This document shows positions 18,990-27,726 of a DNA stretch of 64,000 nucleotides, piece after piece. The first letter of the stretch is position 1; every line of letters begins with the position of its first letter. A model generated the notes under the pieces. The model saw nothing but the letters and a program-made list of their open reading frames with translations, was not told where the DNA came from and made no database searches. This DNA comes from Clostridium sp. DL-VIII (GTDB lineage Bacteria > Bacillota > Clostridia > Clostridiales > Clostridiaceae): assembly GCF_000230835.1 (NCBI RefSeq), contig NZ_CM001240.1, positions 265,001 to 329,000 on the forward strand. Direction: 5' to 3'. The position numbers and the translations under genes are program-made.

Positions 18990-19040
18990 GTGATTTTTTA
19001 CATTGAAAAATATATTTATCAATAGGAAGATGGTGAGTAT

Positions 19041-20801
19041 TTGAAAAAAGTTAAATTTGATTTAGAGGAATCAGAAATATGCGTTGTGGCACTTTCTTAT
19101 ATGTATTCTAATGTTTCAGCTAGAGAAGAATATAAGAATTTATTACTTGAAAATAAAATTGAATTTCCAAGTAATGAATTTGATATTATTTCAAGTATTT
19201 TAATTAATTACAACGATAGCGAGAATATGCTACAAAATTTTAATGTTGTTAAGGAACTTACTGCAATTCAAAAATATAGTGAAATAACACAATATTCACT
19301 TGATACTAAATCAGAAATATATTTTAAAACATTCATAGAAAGAATAATTGGCAATGTAGACCAGTGCGTAAGTATTCCTTTAGTAAGTTATGAGGACAGT
19401 AAAAAAGCTTTTATATCATATGTAGGTGGAAACTTTAAAGCTATCATAAATTCATCTAATGAATATAAATTTATAAAATGGAATGGGAACTCATGGATAA
19501 TGTTAACAGAAGAAGAAGGGCGAATAGTTTACAATAATTTTATTAAGGAATGTAATTTTGAATTAGAAAAAAATATGATGAATATGGAAAAAGATGATTT
19601 TTCAAAGTTAACTAAAAAGGTTAATTCATGGGATAATAAAAACCGTGTAAGTGAGGCATTAGATAAGCTTAAACGTGATGAAGTATATAGTATAAATTTA
19701 AGATATCATAAAAGAAATGAAAATATATTATGTTCAAAAAATGGATTGATAATTGACTTAAACAAAGGAGAAATAAAAAAATCATGTAGAAATGATTTGA
19801 TTTTGAATACATCAAAATATAACCTTATAGATAAAAAAGATTCTTTAAGATTTGTTGAGGATAGATTGAAGCTATATAAAAATGTGCTAGGCAATGAAAG
19901 GCTTGAATTTATATTAGATTTAATTGCTTACAAAATGTTAGGAAAAAATCTGCAATTAGCAATATTTATGATAGGTGGAGGAGCAACAGGGAAATCAACA
20001 TTTAAAAATATTGTTAAGGATTTATTTGAAGACAATGCAGTAAATATCCCATACACATATTTTACTACAAGACATAAAGGCAATGATGATGTTTCAAGAG
20101 ATGATTTACTTGTTTCATTAGATAATAAATCTTTTGGGTTATCAAGTGAAGGAGATACAACAGATATTATTAACCAAGCAAAATTTAAAAATATCCTATC
20201 AAATTCAACAGAAAAGGCAAGACCAACAAGAGGAAAGTTAATAGATGTAGATTTACAAAAATTAGATTTATTAATTGATACTAATGATATTCCGCAATTT
20301 ACAAACTATGATGATGCGGTAAACAGAAGATTATTGTTTATAAAATTCATAAATAAGATTCCAATAGAAAAGCGAAATGCAAGCTTTTATAAGGAAGAAA
20401 TTAAAGAAAATTTTGATTATGTATTCTCGTATTTTATCTATAGAGCAATTGGCTTAATAAATAAAACTTTAACTATTCCTAATATCATAAAAGAAGATAC
20501 AATGCAGAATATTAAAGAGTTAGATTCATTGTTGAAGTTTTCAAACGAAATAATAGTACCAGTAGAAGGGTTTTATATTGGATGTGAAGAAGTTGAAAAG
20601 GCTTATATTAAGATGTGTGAAGAAGATAATTTAATAAATATAATACCAGAAAATATAATTGGAACTGCAAAGGGATATAACTATTTTGTTAATAAGTTAA
20701 AAGAAAAGCAAGGCTACGAAAATATTGAAAGGGTCAGAAAATCAGATGGTTCAAGTAATAGAAAATATTATGTGATTAATGGAGTGACATTTTTGAGATA
20801 G
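19041..20801 (+). CDS. D5/P4-type replicative helicase (primase C-terminal family)
   Basis: A 586-aa protein. A D5_N-like region (about residues 130-290, FIKWNGNSWIML) precedes a superfamily-3 helicase core with Walker A GGGATGKST (Lys318). The NRRLLFIKF segment (about 430) is typical of phage/plasmid P4-family proteins. I see no archaeo-eukaryotic primase motif in the first 200 residues, so this is probably the helicase half only. Start TTG 19041 is preceded by GGAAGATGGTGAG. It follows the iteron cluster, as expected for an initiator-helicase that replicates the excised element. Confidence 0.85.
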   Translation: MKKVKFDLEESEICVVALSYMYSNVSAREEYKNLLLENKIEFPSNEFDIISSILINYNDSENMLQNFNVVKELTAIQKYSEITQYSLDTKSEIYFKTFIERIIGNVDQCVSIPLVSYEDSKKAFISYVGGNFKAIINSSNEYKFIKWNGNSWIMLTEEEGRIVYNNFIKECNFELEKNMMNMEKDDFSKLTKKVNSWDNKNRVSEALDKLKRDEVYSINLRYHKRNENILCSKNGLIIDLNKGEIKKSCRNDLILNTSKYNLIDKKDSLRFVEDRLKLYKNVLGNERLEFILDLIAYKMLGKNLQLAIFMIGGGATGKSTFKNIVKDLFEDNAVNIPYTYFTTRHKGNDDVSRDDLLVSLDNKSFGLSSEGDTTDIINQAKFKNILSNSTEKARPTRGKLIDVDLQKLDLLIDTNDIPQFTNYDDAVNRRLLFIKFINKIPIEKRNASFYKEEIKENFDYVFSYFIYRAIGLINKTLTIPNIIKEDTMQNIKELDSLLKFSNEIIVPVEGFYIGCEEVEKAYIKMCEEDNLINIIPENIIGTAKGYNYFVNKLKEKQGYENIERVRKSDGSSNRKYYVINGVTFLR

Positions 20802-20802
20802 C

Positions 20803-20932
20803 ATTTCTATTAAATTGAATTGCTAAGAGGACAAGCTCGATTTAATAGAAATATTAAATAATATAAAAAAAATAGCAACCATAAAGGTATACTATTCATA
20901 TTCGCAACATGATTATACACCTTTATTGTTGC
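20803..20932. repeat. Two inverted repeats between the helicase and the late module
   Basis: ATTTCTATTAAAT (from 20803) pairs with ATTTAATAGAAAT (to 20853). GCAACCATAAAGGT (from 20875) pairs with the reverse complement ending TTTATTGTTGC (to 20932) with two mismatches. They may end early transcription or regulate the late module. No strong T run follows either. Confidence 0.5.
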
Positions 20933-20960
20933 TTTGTAAATAATAAAGGAGGATTTTTAC

Positions 20961-21362
20961 ATGAATCAAAATAATATAGAAAAGGACTTATTATTATATA
21001 GACTAAGAGAAATTGAAAACGAGGATATGAGGTTAAAAATTGAAGAATTAAGATTAGGATATGAAATAGGGGTAATTAATTATGATGAAAAGGTTCAAAC
21101 ATCAATCAAATGTAAAAACAATGATTCTGCTATGAATAAAATTGAAACGTTAGAAAAGAAAATAAGAATTAACGAAATTGCTAATAAAAGAGTAGATAAC
21201 ATTTTATCCATGTTAGAACCACATGAAAAAGAAGTAATTAAAATGGTATTTATAGAAAAAAAGAGTATTTCCCAAACAGCTAATGAATTGTATAAGAATA
21301 GAAAAAGTATAAAAAATACTATAACAAAGTCATTTGAAAGATTTAATAAAATATATAAATAA
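20961..21362 (+). CDS. Phage late-type HTH regulator (sigma-70 region 4-like / ArpU-like)
   Basis: A 133-aa protein. The N-terminal half is coiled coil (KDLLLYRLREIENEDMRLKIEELRLG). The C-terminus carries a sigma region 4-type HTH: LEPHEKEVIKMVFIEKKSISQTANEL...KSIKNTITKSFERF. Such proteins (ArpU, RinA and similar) activate late genes of Gram-positive phages. AAAGGAGG (20947-20954) precedes the ATG. It likely activates the capsid promoter downstream. Confidence 0.7.
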   Translation: MNQNNIEKDLLLYRLREIENEDMRLKIEELRLGYEIGVINYDEKVQTSIKCKNNDSAMNKIETLEKKIRINEIANKRVDNILSMLEPHEKEVIKMVFIEKKSISQTANELYKNRKSIKNTITKSFERFNKIYK

Positions 21363-21366
21363 ATAT

Positions 21367-21391
21367 AAAGGTGTTCGTCATGAACACCTTT
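21367..21391 (+). terminator. Perfect hairpin after the late regulator gene
   Basis: AAAGGTGTTC pairs perfectly with GAACACCTTT across a 5-base loop. The following T run is weak. It separates the regulator from the capsid module. Confidence 0.65.
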
Positions 21392-21426
21392 ATATTGTAT
21401 ACAAAAAAATATTTGTAAAACAATGC

Positions 21427-21455
21427 TTTACAAATAAAACAATGTGGTATAAAAT
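21427..21455 (+). promoter_or_regulatory. Putative promoter of the capsid module
   Basis: TTTACA (21427-21432), a 17-bp spacer and TAAAAT (21450-21455), 46 bp before the ribbon-helix-helix gene. A direct repeat ACAATG flanks the -35 element. Confidence 0.5.
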
Positions 21456-21500
21456 GAAAATATAAAAATTGGAATTTAACAAAGAAAGGAAAGTGATAAG

Positions 21501-21872
21501 ATGGCAACATCAATAAACGTAAGATTATCAGACGAATTAGAAGAAAAATTAAAAAGTACAGTTGAAGAAGTGAAAAAGAAAACTCCATTAGGTGCAGAAG
21601 TCAATAATTCAACAATAGTTAGAGGTGCATTAGAAGACTTTATTAAAAAAATTGAAAATGAAGAAAAAGGAATAAAAACAGTTTCTTATAATTTTTCAGA
21701 ACTTGAAAATGAAGAAAAAGAACTTGAAGTATTAAGAGATTTATTAAAAGACATGTCAAATGCTTTAGGAGATGTTAAAAATTCAGATAAAGGAACTGCT
21801 AAATATTTATTATCAATGGTTTTATCACAAATACAACTTCATTATTTACAAGAAAAAACAAAATTTCTGTAA
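21501..21872 (+). CDS. Ribbon-helix-helix DNA-binding protein
   Basis: A 123-aa protein. The N-terminus has a CopG/Arc-like pattern: a beta strand INVRLSDELEEKLK, then a helical segment NNSTIVRGALEDFIKKI (about residues 4-52). The rest is an acidic, coiled-coil-like region (YNFSELENEEKELEVLRDLLKDM). It ends 15 bp before the capsid gene and is co-transcribed with it. It probably regulates the module. A role as capsid assembly partner cannot be excluded. Confidence 0.72.
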   Translation: MATSINVRLSDELEEKLKSTVEEVKKKTPLGAEVNNSTIVRGALEDFIKKIENEEKGIKTVSYNFSELENEEKELEVLRDLLKDMSNALGDVKNSDKGTAKYLLSMVLSQIQLHYLQEKTKFL

Positions 21873-21887
21873 AGAGAAGGTGAAACA

Positions 21888-23255
21888 ATGGATTTTAAGA
21901 AATATAAAGAGTATAAAGCAGAACGAAGCAAACTATTAAATGAAGCACAAACAATAATGAGAAAAGTTAATGAAAAAAATCAAATGACACAAGCAGATCA
22001 GGAGAAGGTCGATAGTTTATTCAATCAAATTGATAAACTGGATAATGAAAATAAAGAACTTGATAAAAAATATAAAAGTGATTTTGAAAATTATATCAAT
22101 TCATTAATTGACCCAAATGAAAGTGCATTAGAACAAGCAAATAGAAGAGCATTGGAAGACAACCACAGGGTAACAGATATATATTCTAAAAGTGTAGATA
22201 TAAAAAATGGTGTGGTAATAGATTCAATAGGTGATTCAATAAGGGGGGAAAATAAAGTGTCAAACTTATTTTTAAACAAGGCTGATAAATTAGCAGATAG
22301 AGTTAGTGTATCAGATGAAAGGACAAAAGAGTTATTAAATCAAGATGGAGCATTAGGCACAGTAATAAAAGGAATGGTTACTGGAAAGTGGAGTAATCAA
22401 GAATTTAAAAATATAGTAACTACAACCTCAACGGGTGTATTAATCCCAGAGGTTCTAAGTGCGAACATAATAGATTTAGCAAGAAATTTATCATTATTTA
22501 CAAATGCAGGTGTTCCAGTAGTTCCAATGGAAAGTAATAACATGACAATTTCAAGGGTAAAAACAGACCCAACCTTTGCATTTAAAGCAGAGGGAACAGA
22601 AGGGGCAGAAGGTTCTTTTGAACTAGATAGTGTAGAGTTAAAAGCAAAAACAGTTTACGGATATGCTTATGTATCACTTGAAAGCATAAATTCAAGTACA
22701 AATTTAGATCAAATAATAAGACAAGTATTTGCCCAAGCAATGGCAAATACAATAGATAAAGCATTTATATATGGTCAAGCAAATGCAGACAATACAGGCT
22801 TTGAAACATTCGCCCCAGGGGGAATAATGAACGATAGTGCAATTAATTCAATATCAGCAACAACTGGTGGTGGCTATGATGATTTTATAAAGGCTATCAG
22901 CAAAGTAAGACAAGCAAACGGGAATCCAACTGCATATGGTATAAATGCTGAAACAGAAGAATTATTGAGCCTATTAAAGACAAATGACGGTCAATATCTA
23001 TCAGCACCAAAGGCAGTAACAGACTTACAACAAATAGTAAGTAATCAATTAAAGTATGACACCACTAATGGTAGTGACTCCTTAGTATTTGACCCAATGG
23101 CAATGTTAATAGGTATTCAAAATAATATACAAATCAAAATAATTGAAGATACAGAGTGCCTAAAGAAAGGTTTGATTGCCTTCCAAATATACAGTATGTT
23201 GGATTGCAAGACAACAAGACCTAAGCATATATGCAAGATTACAGGCATTAAATAA
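21888..23255 (+). CDS. HK97-fold major capsid protein (phage-type)
   Basis: A 455-aa protein. Residues 1-75 are coiled coil, like the scaffolding delta domain of HK97-type capsids. A linker follows to about residue 160. The mature capsid domain covers about 165-450, with TTTSTGVLIPEVLSANIIDLARNLS, VPMESNNMTISRVKTDP and AMANTIDKAFIYGQ. AGAAGGTGAAACA precedes the ATG. No prohead protease or portal gene lies nearby, although the N-terminal domain would normally be cleaved by one. It is the only structural gene in the element. Confidence 0.92.
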   Translation: MDFKKYKEYKAERSKLLNEAQTIMRKVNEKNQMTQADQEKVDSLFNQIDKLDNENKELDKKYKSDFENYINSLIDPNESALEQANRRALEDNHRVTDIYSKSVDIKNGVVIDSIGDSIRGENKVSNLFLNKADKLADRVSVSDERTKELLNQDGALGTVIKGMVTGKWSNQEFKNIVTTTSTGVLIPEVLSANIIDLARNLSLFTNAGVPVVPMESNNMTISRVKTDPTFAFKAEGTEGAEGSFELDSVELKAKTVYGYAYVSLESINSSTNLDQIIRQVFAQAMANTIDKAFIYGQANADNTGFETFAPGGIMNDSAINSISATTGGGYDDFIKAISKVRQANGNPTAYGINAETEELLSLLKTNDGQYLSAPKAVTDLQQIVSNQLKYDTTNGSDSLVFDPMAMLIGIQNNIQIKIIEDTECLKKGLIAFQIYSMLDCKTTRPKHICKITGIK

Positions 23256-23340
23256 GCCTTTCAATTTTAATAATTTAATTATATAAAAGTAAAGTCATTG
23301 CTATTAAGTAATGGCTTTATTTTGAAAGTGTGGTGATAAG

Positions 23341-23883
23341 ATGAAGGTATATGCCATTACAGATAAATCAAAGATACAGGAATGTAGGGAGTATTTAAAC
23401 TACAGAAGCGAAAGAGATATGATAATGTTTGAATTGGGAGTAAAGACCTTATTAAGAATATCAGATATATTAGCCTTAAAAGTAGTGGATGTATATGGTA
23501 AGACTACAATAAGGAAAAGGCAAATAAAAACTAAAGAAGTCATTGAGATACCTATAAGAACAGACTTAAAGAAATTATTAGATAAGTATTGTAAGTGTAA
23601 GCCTAAATATGATTATCTAATAAAGAGTAGAAAGGGAAGGAATAAACCAATAACTAAGACACAGGCATATAGAATATTAAATGATATGGCTGAATACCTA
23701 AACATTGATAGGATAGGAACACACTCATTAAGAAAGACAGGAGCATATCACATATACAATGATACTAAGGATATAGACTTTGTCAGAAGAATGTTAGGGC
23801 ATAAGAGCAATGAAGAAGTATTTGCATATATCTATAGTGGCTTAAAGAGTGATAGGGAATTAATCAATAAGGTTAAGTTTTAA
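23341..23883 (+). CDS. Short tyrosine recombinase, catalytic domain only
   Basis: A 180-aa protein with the catalytic fold of phage integrases but no SAM-like core-binding domain. Catalytic residues appear in LLRISDILAL (Arg), HSLRKTGAYHIY (His, Arg), LGHKSNEE (His) and a Tyr in FAYIYSGL. Short recombinases of this type occur near structural genes of some Firmicute phages. A role in dimer resolution of the excised or replicating element is possible. The element has a full-length integrase at its other end. Confidence 0.82.
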   Translation: MKVYAITDKSKIQECREYLNYRSERDMIMFELGVKTLLRISDILALKVVDVYGKTTIRKRQIKTKEVIEIPIRTDLKKLLDKYCKCKPKYDYLIKSRKGRNKPITKTQAYRILNDMAEYLNIDRIGTHSLRKTGAYHIYNDTKDIDFVRRMLGHKSNEEVFAYIYSGLKSDRELINKVKF

Positions 23884-23892
23884 TTTATTCTA

Positions 23893-24017
23893 TTGAATGT
23901 AATACTCACAGACTTTTATACATTCAAAATATATGAGTATGGATAAGCATAGTAATAAAGGGATATAGAGGGCAATTAAGTCAATGTAATAGTTCCTAAT
24001 AGAAATGATACATTCAA
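23893..24017. repeat. Three copies of TTGAATGTA/TACATTCAA in a gene gap
   Basis: TTGAATGTA lies at 23893-23901, and its complement at 23919-23927 and 24009-24017. The first two also carry ATACTCA / TGAGTAT in inverted order. They lie between the short recombinase and the last gene of the element. They may be binding sites. Confidence 0.45.
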
Positions 24018-24041
24018 TTACCAATTTAAAGGGGAGTTAGT

Positions 24042-24275
24042 ATGGATATAAAGTTAATATCTGATAATAAAACAGTAAATATTGAGCATGAAATAATTAA
24101 TAAGAATAGTGGAACACATTATATTAATGTAGATGATAGACAAGAATTAGGTAATGAATTAGATAGACTTTATAAGAAAGGTATATTTGATAAATATAAA
24201 ATGTCATATACGTATACTGTACATGATGATTACATTGTATTTCTTTTATATAAAACATTTGAGTTTATCATATAG
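24042..24275 (+). CDS. Hypothetical protein at the right end of the element
   Basis: A 77-aa protein that I do not recognise. It is hydrophilic with a C-terminal beta pattern (YTVHDDYIVFLLYKTFEFII). AAGGGGAG (24028-24035) precedes the ATG. It is the last gene before a G/C-patch region and attR. Confidence 0.55.
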   Translation: MDIKLISDNKTVNIEHEIINKNSGTHYINVDDRQELGNELDRLYKKGIFDKYKMSYTYTVHDDYIVFLLYKTFEFII

Positions 24276-24589
24276 CCCCCCCATAAAAGAAGTGTGGGGT
24301 CAGTCTTTGGAGACCGTATAGTGGACAACAATTTTCCTCCAAACGAAATTTTGAAATTAAAGGGGGGCATTTTTAATAGGATTTGTAGAGATTTAAGAAT
24401 ATTTACTGGAATAAAGAAAAAGATATAATATTCTAGAAGGTTAAAGGGGATTGCATGGGGCTTATTCTCTGAAAATAAAGTAAATTAAGTAAGAAATGAT
24501 TTAAATATAAAAAGTATGTAGAATTAGTTATATCAATGGTTAATGAAGAATAGTACAAGCTATAAAAAACTATTAAAAAGTGTGATTAT
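24275..24589. other. Non-coding right end of the element with G/C-rich blocks (candidate packaging site)
   Basis: A run of seven C (24276-24282) and GTGGGGTC, then a GGTC...GACC inverted repeat around 24298-24315. A run of six G follows at 24362-24367. GCCCCCC and GGGGGGC form a 7-bp inverted repeat about 80 bp apart. Such blocks stand out in this AT-rich DNA. They resemble the position and character of cos or pac regions, but no terminase is near. From 24369 to 24589 I see no gene. Confidence 0.35.
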
Positions 24590-24608
24590 ATTCCTTCACG
24601 CTCTGCCA
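24590..24608 (+). repeat. attR core (partial copy of tRNA-Arg 3' end)
   Basis: The 19 bases match attL at 15978-15996 exactly. The remaining tRNA sequence is absent upstream, so this is the remnant on the far side of the insertion. Confidence 0.92.
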
Positions 24609-24616
24609 TTGTATAG

Positions 24617-24656
24617 AAATACTTAATCATGTAAATAAGATTAAGTATTTTTTTAT
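24617..24656 (+). terminator. Original tRNA-Arg terminator, displaced by the element
   Basis: AAATACTTAATC pairs perfectly with GATTAAGTATTT and is followed by a T run. It lies eight bases after attR, so it was once directly behind tRNA-Arg. Confidence 0.8.
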
Positions 24657-24743
24657 TTTGCTGAAGGATGATTTATTCAGTGTGCAGTTTTTTGAATAAT
24701 TCAAGGAACAGCTATATATCTATAATTTAATAAGAATGATCAA

Positions 24744-26142
24744 TTATTTTATCCAAGCTCCATCAGCACCTAATGTATAACCATCAATTACTGTATCAGA
24801 TAACATGTTACCTGATGCAGTACAATAGTACCATGTTCCATTATCATTAATCCAGCCAGTTTTCATAGCACCTGATAGATCTAGATAGTACCAAGTTCCG
24901 TTGTCGTTTATCCATCCTGTAGCCATGATACCATCAGATTTTAAATAATACCATGCACTACCATCTTTTAACCAGCCAGTCTTCTTAGTTCCGTTTTCTA
25001 AATAACTCCAAGTATTATCACTATTTTTTGTCCAACCATTTGTAGCAGCCGTGCTTACTGTAGCAGCTGCACCTGTAGTTGCAGTTGTGCTTGTAGCAGT
25101 CGTTGCTGTACCAGTAGCAGCTTTTGGAACGTTTATAACGGAATAAATATCTTTATCAGGACTCCAAAGAACTACCTTTGTGTTACTACAAGTAGAGATA
25201 TTGTTTAATCCAGCGTCTACCTTAGCAAATTTTATAAAGCTATGATCTCCATCCCATGTCATAATATATCCGTCATTTGTGAAGTATGGTATTCCACCAG
25301 CATCAGCAATACTAGCTGAGTCATAGTCTGAGCTATCTTGATCACTAATATCTAAATAATTGAAACTATTTTTATGTGATGGTGTAACTGTTTCAGCTTT
25401 TATGGTACCATTTGCTCCTAAGAAACTGCAAAGAGCTTTAGCACTAGCTTTCATTTTGCCGCCATTTTGTAATGCTAATAAAGAACTAGTTTGATCCACA
25501 CCTTTTTTATCAGCAACAAAATAAATTGTTGAATCCTTAGAATATTTTATACCATCTACAGTATCTGAAGCAGCAGTTTTTGAGAATGATTGAAGCACTG
25601 GAATAGTTCCGTTAACAATATAATCAACCTTATCTTTAGCATCGCCTCCGAATGTAAGATTATCCGCAGCAGTTACAGGTGAGTATGTGTTTCCATGATC
25701 GGTGCTTTTGTATATTGTGAGTTTTGCCCATCTGTAAACAGTATCACCGACTTCAGCAATATACCCTTTTCCTTCTTGAAGAACAGCTTTTATTTAATTC
25801 ATAATCTTTTAAGTCATAAGAATCCTTAGTATTATTTAGAGTAACTGAAGCTCCAGTATCTATTTCTAGGTATTTATTCATTAATTCATCTGTCATAGTA
25901 GAATTGGTATCAACATCATCTAACTTATTATATTTTCCATCGTCAGATATCCAATAGTAAGCTTCATCAGCACCATTTACCTCCCCATCAATAAAGATAT
26001 CATTTCCTTTTGCTTTAGCACTATAAGTAGTACCATTCTGAGTGTCTACATTTTGAACATCAGCAGCATATACTGGAACAAGAGATATAATTGAAGCAGC
26101 ACAAGCCATTAAGCCTGTAAATTTTGTAATTCTTTTAATCAT
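24744..26142 (-). pseudogene. Cell-wall-binding repeat protein, frameshifted
   Basis: The N-terminal part (24-26 residue signal peptide, MIKRITKFTG...VPVYA) reads from 26142 and breaks at 25753. The C-terminal part continues in another frame to 24744. Removing one A from the four-base run at 25788-25791 joins them into a protein of about 465 aa. Across the junction the continued frame reads LNKAVLQEGKGYIAEVGDT. The C-terminus has four choline/cell-wall-binding repeats (GWLKDGSAWYYLKSDGIMAT type) after a Thr/Ala-rich linker. The middle domain is unrecognised. A true mutation or a sequencing error are both possible. Confidence 0.8.
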
Positions 26143-26402
26143 ATTGTATTCCGTCTGGCAAATTTTTTATAATTTTTTTACTATATAGAAATATCCTTTC
26201 TTCTTTAATTAATTGGAAATTAATATGGTGATGTACATATAAACATATACTTATAATCCTTAATAATTAAAGAAGATAAATCAGGAAAAACATTACTTAA
26301 TTCCTTAAAGTATTTAATTAAAAAAGAAAATATTTCAATTACGTATCAAATTATACAATAAAGAGTAAATTTCGAATACATATAATTACATTTTTTAACA
26401 TA
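26143..26402. other. Upstream region of the cell-wall protein gene; no gene seen
   Basis: AT-rich non-coding DNA between the frameshifted gene and the psd terminator. It must hold the minus-strand promoter of the cell-wall gene. No clear RNA structure is visible. Confidence 0.4.
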
Positions 26403-26452
26403 AAATTAAACTGCATTAAATATATGTTAAATTTAATGCAGTTTAATTTTTA
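26403..26452. terminator. Long terminator downstream of psd
   Basis: AAATTAAACTGCATTAAA pairs with TTTAATGCAGTTTAATTT, an 18-bp stem flanked by A and T runs, so it can act on both strands. It lies 18 bp after the psd stop. Confidence 0.88.
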
Positions 26453-26469
26453 TTTATAAGAATTCAATT

Positions 26470-27363
26470 TTATTGATTACTTTTGATTCCAATCTGTTCG
26501 CCAAGAAGAACCTTACATTCAAAGCCACATTTTGATTGTTCTATAATATCACTATCTATTTTAACAGAATCTTTCTCAAAAAATAATATAGTTGTTGAAC
26601 CTCCAAATTTAAAGTACCCTTTTTCATCACCTTTATTTACTTCGTTACGAGGTGAATAGGTTTGGATTATTGAGCCAACGCAAGTAGCACCAACTTCTAT
26701 GTGTAATATATCTTTAAAATTATCTGATTTAAATAGTGACCATTCCCTCTTGTTTTCACAAAAAAGTTTTGGAATAGCCTTTAATGCTATTGGATTTACC
26801 GAATAATAATGACCTTTAATAGGATGATTTTCATAAGGAATACCTGAATCTACAAAATGAAACCTATGATAATCAGTAGGACATAACCTTAAGATGACAC
26901 ATACACCGCTACTATATTTGCTTGCAATAGTATCACTATCTATTAATTCTCTTAAGCTGTAAGTTAAACCTTTAATTTGAACTATATTATCTAAATCAAT
27001 ATTTTCATAAGCAGTAATCCTTCCATCACCAGGAGAAATTAAAATATTTTTATCTTTATTTATTGGTCGAGCCTCAGAAGTTAATTCTCTAGTAAAAAAG
27101 TCATTAAAAGAAGCAAATTCATTGATCTTTTTTTTCGACATAGTCATATCAATATTAAAATTCTCGATAAATGATGGGATTTTATTTGAACTAAATTTCG
27201 TATCACAAAACATTCCGTATATTTTAGAAAAAAATTTTTTCTTAGCAATAAGCTCAGTTATATTTTTGCCAATGGGAGATTCATATGTCCATTCAATATA
27301 TTTCTTTCCAGCAACAAGTTCCTCTTCGTAAGATTTTGTGGTTCTATTATATACTTGAATCAT
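26470..27363 (-). CDS. psd: Phosphatidylserine decarboxylase
   Basis: A 297-aa membrane-associated enzyme that makes phosphatidylethanolamine from phosphatidylserine. The pyruvoyl-forming self-cleavage site is seen as [10 protein letters not shown] near residue 255, a variant of [13 protein letters not shown] (about 165) and ISPGDGRI (about 110) are family signatures. The length fits the clostridial type. No phosphatidylserine synthase gene is adjacent. Its promoter must lie in the divergent gap with the TetR gene. Confidence 0.93.
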   Translation of the reverse strand: MIQVYNRTTKSYEEELVAGKKYIEWTYESPIGKNITELIAKKKFFSKIYGMFCDTKFSSNKIPSFIENFNIDMTMSKKKINEFASFNDFFTRELTSEARPINKDKNILISPGDGRITAYENIDLDNIVQIKGLTYSLRELIDSDTIASKYSSGVCVILRLCPTDYHRFHFVDSGIPYENHPIKGHYYSVNPIALKAIPKLFCENKREWSLFKSDNFKDILHIEVGATCVGSIIQTYSPRNEVNKGDEKGYFKFGGSTTILFFEKDSVKIDSDIIEQSKCGFECKVLLGEQIGIKSNQ

Positions 27364-27726
27364 AAATACAATTGTCAGAACTTTATAAGCGGAGATAGAA
27401 TTCTATCCAGGTTTATAATGTTACAGTTATGACAAGCATCCTCCATTTCTTATTTTTATTTATATTTTAACTAATTTTTATGTATATTAATTTATATTAG
27501 TTAAGATATTCTTACAATAAATTATGTGTAACAGACATAATTTATTTTTTAGATTACTATTAATTTTATCATATATCATAAAAAATTCAAAAATAAAATT
27601 GAACTAAGTATTGGTAGTAGTAAAAAAGTGATAAAGTGTATAATAATGGTGATATAAGAAACCAGATGATATAATATTACTAGCATTTTTATGTAAATTC
27701 ATAAACAGGAAATGAGGAAAAGTATT
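27364..27726. other. Divergent intergenic region between psd and the TetR gene
   Basis: About 360 bp of AT-rich DNA that must hold the divergent promoters. I see no RNA gene and no clear palindromic TetR operator. Confidence 0.4.

Larger units (their letters stand above)
15978..24608. mobile_element. Integrated phage-satellite-like island (PICI-like) with a lone capsid gene
   Basis: An 8.6-kb element bounded by 19-bp direct repeats, the left one being the 3' end of tRNA-Arg. The left arm has a leftward integrase and a repressor lacking an autoprotease domain. A divergent operator region separates them from a rightward Cro-like gene, an unknown gene, an excisionase-like gene, an iteron-rich region and a D5-type helicase. 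A late module follows with an HTH regulator, a ribbon-helix-helix protein, an HK97-type capsid, a short recombinase and an unknown protein. No terminase, portal, protease, tail or lysis gene is present. Known satellites share the int-repressor / xis-rep layout; calling this one a satellite is inference. Confidence 0.85.

Noticed and set aside
15978..24608. Complete prophage
   Set aside because: No terminase, portal, tail or lysis genes are present in 8.6 kb between intact att sites.
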